Assembly (NCBI RefSeq): GCF_000379725.1
Contig: NZ_KB903621.1
Coordinates: 124,001 to 188,000, forward strand
Direction: 5' to 3'
DNA from: Cytophaga aurantiaca DSM 3654
GTDB lineage: Bacteria > Bacteroidota > Bacteroidia > Cytophagales > Cytophagaceae
DNA: 64,000 bases
In this document: piece by piece, positions 1 to 6,396 of the stretch
Layout of the letters: every line of letters starts with the position of its first letter
How positions within the stretch are numbered: the first letter of the stretch is position 1
Notes under the pieces: model-generated
What the model saw: only the letters and a program-made list of their open reading frames with translations
Database searches by the model: none
Told to the model about the DNA's origin: nothing
Made by a program: the position numbers and the translations under genes

Positions 1-1385
1 GTATTTAAGCTATCCGGATACAGTTCTTCTTTGTTTCCCTGCCATGAATACGACCACGCTCCATGCAACTCAGATAAAGCATCTGCATACGGACCAGTAA
101 GCAATACTTTTTTATCTTCGGACAAAGGCAGCAATCCATTTGAATTTTTCAATAAGGTAATGGATTCGCGCGCTGCCTGTAAAGCTGTTTCTGTGTAGGA
201 TGGTTTTGAGAATGCATCTACCGCTTCCTGCTCCAGATATGGATGTTCAAACAGGCCCAGATCTTTTTTCAATTGTAAAATTCTTCTTACAGATTCGTCG
301 ATGCGCTTTTCTGAAATTTTTCCTTCTTTAACCAATGCAATCAGGTCTTCTGTGAATTTAAAATCAAAGGGAACGATACACATATCAATACCGGCGTTTA
401 CTGCCAGCAACACCGCGTCTTTATGGGTTTCTGCTACTTGATGACGCTCCTGAAGTTTTACAATATCCAGCCAGTCTGTAATTACTACGCCTTTAAAACC
501 AAGTTCGGTTCTTAAAACATCAGTCAATAAATATTTACTTGCATGTACAGGTGTGCCATTTATTTCAGCAGAGTTTACCATCAAGGTATGTGTACCTTCA
601 TTAACAGCCGCTCTGAACGATGGTAAATAATGTTCTCTTAAAACAATCTCCGGAATGTTTGCCGATGCTCTGTCTTTACCGTTTAACGCGGCCGAATATC
701 CGACAAAGTGTTTCATACAAGCCGCTACATGCAAGGGATTTGAAACATCACCCCCTTCAAAACCACGAATAGCAGAAACTCCCATTTCTGTAACCAGATA
801 GGTGTCTTCTCCAAACGTTTCTCCAAGTCGCGACCATTGCTGATTACGGCCTACGTCCAACACGGGTGCAAAATTATACCGTATTCCCGCTGCTCTGGTT
901 TGTACAGCTGTTATTGCGCCGCATTCTTTTACTAATGAACGGTTTCTTGTTGCAGCCATACCAATGTTGTGAGGGAACTGTATGCCTTCATACACATAGT
1001 TTGCGCCATGTACCGCATCGATGCAATATAAAAACGGAATTTTGTGACGAGTTTTTTCAAGTGTTAATTTTTGAATGGGCTCAATGATTGAATGCCATTC
1101 ATTTAATGTGTATGCATGTGTCAATACATTCTGAATCGAACCGACATGATGTTTTATAATTACATCATTCAGTTTTGCTGTATCCAGAACTACTACGCTG
1201 TCTGTTTCATTCGCAATGGTCGCCAGTGTAAGATTGGTCATCTGTCCGACTTTTTCTTCCAGCGTCATTTCAGAAATAATTTTTTCGATTGGATCGATCG
1301 GTTTTTTTTCTACTTTTTTAGTGCATGCACTCATGCAGATCAAAGCAACTAAAGAAATTATTCCTGAGAAATGTTTTTTGTTCAT
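1..1385 (-). CDS. Glycoside hydrolase family 3 beta-glucosidase lipoprotein (3' end outside window)
   Basis: The gene starts with ATG at 1385 and runs off the left edge, so about 461 N-terminal codons are visible. The product opens with a lipoprotein signal ending in a cysteine box (ICMSAC). The GH3 N-terminal barrel follows: MTLEEKVGQM near residue 40, YCIDAVHG, the RYNFAPVLDV region, CMKHFVGYS, and the nucleophile motif VITDW with Asp304. The alpha/beta sandwich domain then begins (ESITLLKNSNGLLPL). Family knowledge says such enzymes remove terminal beta-linked glucose from oligosaccharides in the periplasm, which would suit a cellulose or glucan degrader. The substrate cannot be read from sequence. 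The missing C-terminus should carry the rest of the second domain and any fibronectin-like domain. Confidence 0.93.
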   Translation of the reverse strand, partial: MNKKHFSGIISLVALICMSACTKKVEKKPIDPIEKIISEMTLEEKVGQMTNLTLATIANETDSVVVLDTAKLNDVIIKHHVGSIQNVLTHAYTLNEWHSIIEPIQKLTLEKTRHKIPFLYCIDAVHGANYVYEGIQFPHNIGMAATRNRSLVKECGAITAVQTRAAGIRYNFAPVLDVGRNQQWSRLGETFGEDTYLVTEMGVSAIRGFEGGDVSNPLHVAACMKHFVGYSAALNGKDRASANIPEIVLREHYLPSFRAAVNEGTHTLMVNSAEINGTPVHASKYLLTDVLRTELGFKGVVITDWLDIVKLQERHQVAETHKDAVLLAVNAGIDMCIVPFDFKFTEDLIALVKEGKISEKRIDESVRRILQLKKDLGLFEHPYLEQEAVDAFSKPSYTETALQAARESITLLKNSNGLLPLSEDKKVLLTGPYADALSELHGAWSYSWQGNKEELYPDSLN

Positions 1386-1429
1386 GTGATTTAAAAATAA
1401 ATGAATGAGGATATATGATTATATCGAAT

Positions 1430-1576
1430 CTATCCGTAGAGTTGGTGAAGCGCTCTACGATCTTATTATGAATAGAGTCTTTGACTCGTTTTTAATATTT
1501 TACCTAAGTTTACAAAGAGTCTAAAGAGTCTCAATTATTAATCATCCATAGAGCGCTTCGCTAACTCTACGGATAG
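1430..1576. repeat. Double-hairpin dispersed repeat, copy A
   Basis: A 147 bp element has imperfect terminal inverted repeats of about 32 bp. The left arm at 1430-1461 begins CTATCCGTAGAGTT and the right arm at 1544-1576 ends AACTCTACGGATAG. Inside is a second inverted repeat of AGAGTC/GACTC units near 1474-1488 and 1514-1531. A near-identical architecture recurs at 34308-34453. Here it lies between the 3' end of the aldo/keto reductase and the 5' end of the GH3 gene, both on the minus strand. It has no ORF. It could be a MITE or a REP/BIME-like element and could act as a terminator. Confidence 0.8.
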
Positions 1577-1591
1577 GATTGTTTAAAGTAA

Positions 1592-2563
1592 CTATTGAGA
1601 CCAGGAAGTTGGCTCTCTATCCCAACGGTGTTTTTTTAATTCGTTGTACAGATCAAGGTTTAATTTTTTTCCGTCGCTTACACCAGTGTTTGCCAATACA
1701 TTGCGTTCCTTTCTCATGCCGGGGATCGTAGTAGATACATCGTCGTTCATTAAAATAAAGCGCAATGCCATTTCTGCCATCGTCATACCCTGCGGTACAA
1801 CAGGTCTCAACAGGTCAGCATGTTCAGAACTTGAGATCAGATTTTCGGGTACAAAATAACTTGCTCTCCAATCGCCTTCATCAAACGTTGTATCCTTTGT
1901 GATCGCGCCGGTTAATGTTCCTTCATCAAAGGGCACTCGTGCAATTACGGCGATATCTAATTTTTTACACAAAGGGAACAATACATCTTCGGGTGCCTGA
2001 TCAAAAATATTATAAATCACCTGTACCGAATCGATCAAACCTGTCTTTAAGGTATTAAGACAATTTTCAGGTTCCCATCTGTTTACACTTACGCCCCAGG
2101 CATCTACCTTGCCTTCCTTTTGCAAATCTTCAACAGCACGCTGCCAACGTTCATCAGTTGCCCAGGCATCTTCCCAAACGTGAAACTGCATGAGGTCGAT
2201 TTTTTCAACACCTAAATTTTTTAAACTTATTTCAGTATATTTTTTTATGTGCGAAGGCGGGAAGCATTCGTCCAGCGTATAAGATTTTTTTGAAGGCCAT
2301 TTGAAATTCATCGGTGGAATTTTAGTGGCTACATAAATTTTTTGGTTTGGATGTCTTTTAACCAATTTGCCCAGTAATTGTTCGCTATGACCTTCGCCAT
2401 ATCCCCAAGCGGTATCAAAAAAATTAACGCCTTTAGAAACAGCCAGATCCAGGGATTGTTCAGATTGAGAATCATCCGACCCTTTCCAGCCGCTTGCGCC
2501 CCACATTCCGTATCCGATTTCACTTACTTTCCAATTGCTTTTTCCAAACTTTCTTAACTGCAT
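1592..2563 (-). CDS. Aldo/keto reductase
   Basis: This 323-residue protein spans the full length of an AKR (beta/alpha)8 barrel. The catalytic tetrad is readable: Asp50 (NFFDTAWGYG), Tyr55, Lys81 (VATK) and His128 (MQFHVW). The C-terminal part carries the usual cofactor region before the IPGMRKERNV segment. Such enzymes reduce aldehydes or ketones with NADPH in the cytoplasm. The overall pattern (LRKFGKSNWKVSEIGYGMWG at the start) is that of the YajO/YghZ-like general AKR group. Substrate is unknown. It appears to be a single-gene unit. Confidence 0.93.
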   Translation of the reverse strand: MQLRKFGKSNWKVSEIGYGMWGASGWKGSDDSQSEQSLDLAVSKGVNFFDTAWGYGEGHSEQLLGKLVKRHPNQKIYVATKIPPMNFKWPSKKSYTLDECFPPSHIKKYTEISLKNLGVEKIDLMQFHVWEDAWATDERWQRAVEDLQKEGKVDAWGVSVNRWEPENCLNTLKTGLIDSVQVIYNIFDQAPEDVLFPLCKKLDIAVIARVPFDEGTLTGAITKDTTFDEGDWRASYFVPENLISSSEHADLLRPVVPQGMTMAEMALRFILMNDDVSTTIPGMRKERNVLANTGVSDGKKLNLDLYNELKKHRWDREPTSWSQ

Positions 2564-2750
2564 ACCTTTATAAGTTATATTAATATAACAAGGTAAGCTA
2601 TTTTATTGAAATAGGAAAAAGGGGGTATTGAAGAATGATAAATTCACGGCATAAAAATATACAGAATGCTAATCTATTGTATTACAAAGTTATATCAAAC
2701 ACGAACCAAGGCTTAATGTTAGTTCTTCTTTCTTTCAAGATGAACTGGGT

Positions 2751-3125
2751 TTACTCCTCTTTATTCACCATAAACATGGCTGTGGAAGGAAAACGGGCAA
2801 ACAATTCGTCTTTTAATGCTTCAGAAATAGGAAGGGAACCGATTGCCTGAGACATACAATGCAGCCAGGCAATGGCGTCAGTTTCGGTAATGGGGTGCGG
2901 CATATGACGTGCACGCATCTGCGGATGACCAAACTTTTCAGAATAAGCTTGCGGACCACCTAAAAACTGAGACAAAAACAAACGCTGTTTGAATTTGATC
3001 TCTTCTTTGTCATTTTTAAATAAATGTGCTATCTGATCATTTACAAAAACCAAATCGTAAAAACGTTCTACCAATAGATCAAGATTTTCTTTTCCCAGTC
3101 GATAATAAAGCGCTTCGTTTTCCAT
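2751..3125 (-). CDS. Group II truncated haemoglobin (YjbI/trHbO-like)
   Basis: The 124-residue product has the short 2-on-2 globin pattern. Visible landmarks are Tyr23 at the B10 position, the FLGGP turn at residues 54-58, the GHPQMRARHMPHPI segment with proximal haem ligand His74, and Trp87 at G8. Tyr at B10 and Trp at G8 are typical of group II proteins such as Bacillus YjbI. Family roles include oxygen or NO chemistry and peroxidase-like activity in the cytoplasm. No partner reductase is adjacent, so the physiological role here is inferred only. Confidence 0.92.
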   Translation of the reverse strand: MENEALYYRLGKENLDLLVERFYDLVFVNDQIAHLFKNDKEEIKFKQRLFLSQFLGGPQAYSEKFGHPQMRARHMPHPITETDAIAWLHCMSQAIGSLPISEALKDELFARFPSTAMFMVNKEE

Positions 3126-3238
3126 AATTCAGATATCTTTTATGAAAACAAAAGTGCAAAAAAGCTATTTAAGAAGCGAACCGGATTGGATAATGATTGT
3201 CATTGAAAGCTATGATCTATATAAGCATCCAAAACTGG

Positions 3239-3787
3239 CTAAGCCGTAAAATGCTTTTTCAAAAACTTTTTTAGTTGTACATACGTGATGTTTACCGCTA
3301 ACAGGTTTCCTTTCTCATCTACAACATTAATACATGGTGTACCCGGTGCTTCATAATCCATCATTATTTTTGATGAACCGTCAAAAGGATCGTAGCCATG
3401 AATTGCAAAGTTTAATTTATCTTCTTCAATTACAGGTCGTAATGTAGTAGTATCCATATCAATTGAAATCATGATGTACGCAAGGTTTGCTTTTTTATAA
3501 GGAGCCATAATATCCGGCAGATATTTATTGGCTTCTCTGCAATGCGGACAGGTAGGGCTCCACAAATGAACGATCACAATTTTTCCTCTGTAATCACGCA
3601 GTGAAATACTGTCTACACCATTCAGAGCCGCCACTTTAAAATCAGGAGCTTTTGCGCCCACAACAAGATGCTCAGAATTTCTGGCAGCAATAAAGGCCAG
3701 ACTCAAAATCGCTATGATGATAAAACAATTTGAGATTCGTGTCAGCTGTAACATAAGGTTAGTATAATTTTGAGTCATTAATTTCAA
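3239..3787 (-). CDS. TlpA-like membrane-anchored thiol-disulfide oxidoreductase
   Basis: The 182-residue protein has one N-terminal hydrophobic segment (about 20-36) followed by a thioredoxin fold. The active site is TCPHC, with Cys80 and Cys83, and the downstream cis-proline region is APGTPC. The APDF motif near residue 47 and SLRDYRGKIVIVHLWSPTC are typical of the TlpA/ResA/AhpC-TSA-like group. It should act on the periplasmic side as a reductase, for example in cytochrome or protein maturation. It is monocistronic by spacing. Start choice is uncertain: a second ATG lies at codon 4. Confidence 0.88.
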   Translation of the reverse strand: MKLMTQNYTNLMLQLTRISNCFIIIAILSLAFIAARNSEHLVVGAKAPDFKVAALNGVDSISLRDYRGKIVIVHLWSPTCPHCREANKYLPDIMAPYKKANLAYIMISIDMDTTTLRPVIEEDKLNFAIHGYDPFDGSSKIMMDYEAPGTPCINVVDEKGNLLAVNITYVQLKKFLKKHFTA

Positions 3788-3848
3788 AACAAAGTTATCT
3801 AACTATATATTCGTAGTATTACATAAAAATGGATTTCAATTGTAAAAA

Positions 3849-4196
3849 TTAGCTGTGTTTGAACGTAGTTGTTCCATCGTCCGAACCAAAAGAAATTTCT
3901 CCAAAACTCAAATGATATTCATCTGATTTACAAAGAGGCTTTAAATGATCGATCAGTTTTTCACGAATGATATCTCCATCGTCTGAAGCATCATATCCTT
4001 CTTTACTTCCATCCGGAATGATAAAAAATGAGCAGTAATTATTTACAATACTGTCTTTGATTTCAGAAACCAAATTGGACCCATTAGATGCTTCCATATG
4101 CAATTTATAAAGTTCAATCGCTTTGTTACGGATAGAGTCCAGGATCTTTCTATCGTTACAAGTTATTATAAGTGCATGGTGGCGGATATTTCTCAT
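3849..4196 (-). CDS. Small hypothetical protein
   Basis: This 115-residue protein has no signal peptide and no membrane segment. The start, MRNIRHHALIITCNDRKILD, resembles an N-terminal beta strand followed by an amphipathic helix. The middle region contains SFFIIPDGSKEGYDASDDGD, and the C-terminus is acidic (FGSDDGTTTFKHS). I do not recognise the family. It stands alone between the TlpA-like gene and the P-II gene and reads on the opposite strand to the latter. Confidence 0.6.
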   Translation of the reverse strand: MRNIRHHALIITCNDRKILDSIRNKAIELYKLHMEASNGSNLVSEIKDSIVNNYCSFFIIPDGSKEGYDASDDGDIIREKLIDHLKPLCKSDEYHLSFGEISFGSDDGTTTFKHS

Positions 4197-4394
4197 TCAG
4201 GGACTAACATAATAAAGGCTGGGTTTGTAAATATCGTTTTCTCTTGCCGAAATACAAAATAATGCTCTTAATCTAATAGTTGAAAATAAATTTTAAATTG
4301 AATTTTTTTAATATAAAATATTCTAAAATGCATAAAAACCGCAATTAAGTTAAATTTTTTTGTTTTCACGAAATAGATTTTCTATTATTAAAAT

Positions 4395-4414
4395 ATCGAT
4401 ATAGTTATATCGAT
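4395..4414. promoter_or_regulatory. Perfect palindrome upstream of the P-II gene (possible operator)
   Basis: The sequence ATCGATATAGTTATATCGAT is an inverted repeat of two 9-base arms around a GT spacer. It ends only 18 bases before the P-II start codon and just upstream of the purine-rich AAAGGAG ribosome site at 4417-4423. It could be a dimeric regulator site or a hairpin affecting translation. No regulator can be assigned from sequence. Confidence 0.45.
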
Positions 4415-4432
4415 AGAAAGGAGCATAACTAT

Positions 4433-4753
4433 ATGATGGTAGAAATAAGTGCTATTATCCGTGCAGGAAAATTTGATGATGTCCGGGATGCATTACATGC
4501 CATTGGAGTAGAGTTCTTCATTTTTTTTGACGTTAAAGGAGTAACCTTTACGAAAGAGCACAAAGGTTCCTACAGAGGAACAACCATATTTGATGCAAGC
4601 TCAATTTCGAGAAGAAAAATTGAAATAGTAGTGCCTGAAGTCGACGCAGCAGAAGTAGTCGACTGTATTAAAAAAGCCGCTACCACAGGTGTAGCCGGCG
4701 ACGGGAAGATCTTTGTAAAAGACATTAAAACTTCCGTTAGAATCAGTATCTGA
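4433..4753 (+). CDS. P-II family nitrogen regulatory protein with variant T-loop
   Basis: The 106-residue protein follows P-II throughout: IIRAGKFDDVRDALHAIGVE at the N-terminus, a T-loop at about 37-55, KIEIVVP at 62-68, and the B-loop GDGKIFV at 89-95. P-II proteins bind ATP/ADP and 2-oxoglutarate and plug or release the Amt channel, and amt lies directly downstream. Against E. coli GlnB, the uridylylated Tyr51 corresponds to Ile52, and the 2-oxoglutarate ligand Gln39 corresponds to Thr40. The first T-loop tyrosine (Tyr47) is kept. The C-loop ends early at RISI. The AAAGGAG site at 4417-4423 suits ATG 4433 (ATG 4436 is also possible). Confidence 0.9.
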   Translation: MMVEISAIIRAGKFDDVRDALHAIGVEFFIFFDVKGVTFTKEHKGSYRGTTIFDASSISRRKIEIVVPEVDAAEVVDCIKKAATTGVAGDGKIFVKDIKTSVRISI

Positions 4754-4836
4754 TTCTTCACTCAAATAAGTAGAAGTAGTAGTAGCGGAATTTCCACAAT
4801 TTCGCACGAATAAGCATATAGTATGAATACGTTGGA

Positions 4837-4852
4837 ATCTGCTTAAGCAGAT
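4837..4852. promoter_or_regulatory. Perfect 16-base palindrome in the amt leader
   Basis: ATCTGCTTAAGCAGAT lies in the 176-base spacer between the P-II gene and amt, about 78 bases before the amt start. The long spacer and the symmetry suggest a regulator site or a small attenuating hairpin. Without a U-tract it is not a convincing terminator. Confidence 0.35.
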
Positions 4853-4929
4853 GTCCGAATCATACAGCTGTCTTTTCAAGGCAGTGAAAGGTACCCTTTT
4901 GTTCTTTTCTTTAATCAACTTAAATAAGT

Positions 4930-6324
4930 ATGCCAAACGTAACACCTGAAATGTATGACTCTGTTATGCTTATCAAGCAACAGATGTTGGTTGATAGTTT
5001 AAATCTTGCACAAACTGCTTTAAACGATTCATTACATGCTACAAATGAATTGATGTTCAAAACCCGAACCGAACTTGCTATCACAAAAGATACCATCGCA
5101 AATTCTTCTTTCAAATCGAACAATGTGTGGATGATGGTAGCAACAGCTCTTGTATTTATTATGCACCTTGGATTTGCGACACTTGAATCGGGACTTACTC
5201 AAGCAAAAAATACGACAAACGTTTTATTTAAAAACTCCATAGTTCCTGCAATCGGAATTCTAACACACGCTATTTGTGGTTTTAATTTTATGTATCCGGG
5301 ATTTATAGAAAATGTTTCCATGGATTTCATTGGCTTTACGGGTTGGGGCATTGCACTACCTGAAGGAGGAGAAACCGCTGCTTATAATGCAGGCATGACC
5401 TACTGGACAGATTTTTTATTTCAGGCAATGTTTGCCGCTACTGCTGCAACAATTGTTTCAGGTGCAGTAGCAGAACGGATCAAGCTTATGAGTTTCATGG
5501 TTTTCACAACTATTTTCACAGCTTTTATATATCCAATCATTGGTAGCTGGAAATGGGGATACGGCTGGTTAAACACGATCGGTTTTCAGGATTTCGCAGG
5601 ATCTACATTGGTACATTCTGTTGGTGGCTGGGCTGCACTTGCAGGTGTTATACTGCTTGGTGCACGGCACGGCAAATTCGAAAAAGGAATGATCAAGCCT
5701 ATCCCGGGTCATAATATGACGTCGGCTGTTATCGGAACATTTCTGCTTTGGCTCGGTTGGTTTGGTTTCAACGGAGGTTCCGTATTGTCTGCCGAACCCG
5801 GCGTTGTTTCAAGGGTTTTGGTTATGACATGTCTTTCAGGTTCTGCCGGGGCAATTGCTGCTTCGTTTACAATATTTGCTGTTAATAAAAACTTTGACCT
5901 CTCAATGGTTTTGAATGGCATTCTTGCTGGCCTTGTAGGAATTACTGCCGGGGCCAATAACATGGGTATACTTGATTCAGTGATTATCGGTCTTGTAAGC
6001 GGATCTTTGGTTGTTGGGTCAGTAATTATGTTTGAAAAATTAAAACTGGATGATCCTGTCGGCGCATTGTCTGTTCATCTGGTATGTGGTATCTGGGGTA
6101 CAGCAGCTGTAGGTCTTTTCGGAACAAAAGCTGGTGGTGAACAATTCATTACACAATTGATTGGTATTGGTGCCGTAGGTATTACAGCGTTTGCCAGTTC
6201 ATTCATTATATTCCTCATTATTAAATATACTATTGGACTACGTGTTGACAAAGAAGAAGAAATTTTCGGACTGGATGAATCCGAACATTATATGGAAGCA
6301 TATCCAAATTTTATGACAAAATGA
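4930..6324 (+). CDS. amt: Ammonium transporter (Amt family)
   Basis: The 464-residue protein has the 11-helix Amt core from about residue 66 onward. Diagnostic segments are GFATLESGLTQAKN, AERIK after SGAV, GSTLVHSVGGWAALAG with the first pore histidine His229, and SVHLVCGIWGTAAVGLFG with the second, His383. It conducts NH4+/NH3 across the inner membrane. About 65 hydrophilic, helix-forming residues precede the first membrane segment in place of a normal short N-terminus or signal peptide. The preceding P-II gene is the expected regulatory partner. A terminator follows at 6347-6378. Confidence 0.96.
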   Translation: MPNVTPEMYDSVMLIKQQMLVDSLNLAQTALNDSLHATNELMFKTRTELAITKDTIANSSFKSNNVWMMVATALVFIMHLGFATLESGLTQAKNTTNVLFKNSIVPAIGILTHAICGFNFMYPGFIENVSMDFIGFTGWGIALPEGGETAAYNAGMTYWTDFLFQAMFAATAATIVSGAVAERIKLMSFMVFTTIFTAFIYPIIGSWKWGYGWLNTIGFQDFAGSTLVHSVGGWAALAGVILLGARHGKFEKGMIKPIPGHNMTSAVIGTFLLWLGWFGFNGGSVLSAEPGVVSRVLVMTCLSGSAGAIAASFTIFAVNKNFDLSMVLNGILAGLVGITAGANNMGILDSVIIGLVSGSLVVGSVIMFEKLKLDDPVGALSVHLVCGIWGTAAVGLFGTKAGGEQFITQLIGIGAVGITAFASSFIIFLIIKYTIGLRVDKEEEIFGLDESEHYMEAYPNFMTK

Positions 6325-6346
6325 TTCTTACTCCGTTATTACAAAC

Positions 6347-6378
6347 AAAAGCATTGCTCTTAAAACAGCAATGCTTTT
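6347..6378 (+). terminator. Rho-independent terminator after amt
   Basis: Arms AAAAGCATTGCT and AGCAATGCTTTT pair perfectly over 12 bases around an 8-base loop, followed by a T-rich tail. It lies 23 bases after the amt stop and before the SulP gene, so sulP probably has its own promoter or depends on read-through. Confidence 0.8.
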
Positions 6379-6396
6379 ATACTTTATTCAATAGTT

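Noticed and set aside
866-1352. Plus-strand frames inside the GH3 gene
   Set aside because: They are shadows of the GH3 coding strand with unusual Cys/Phe-rich composition and no recognisable domains.
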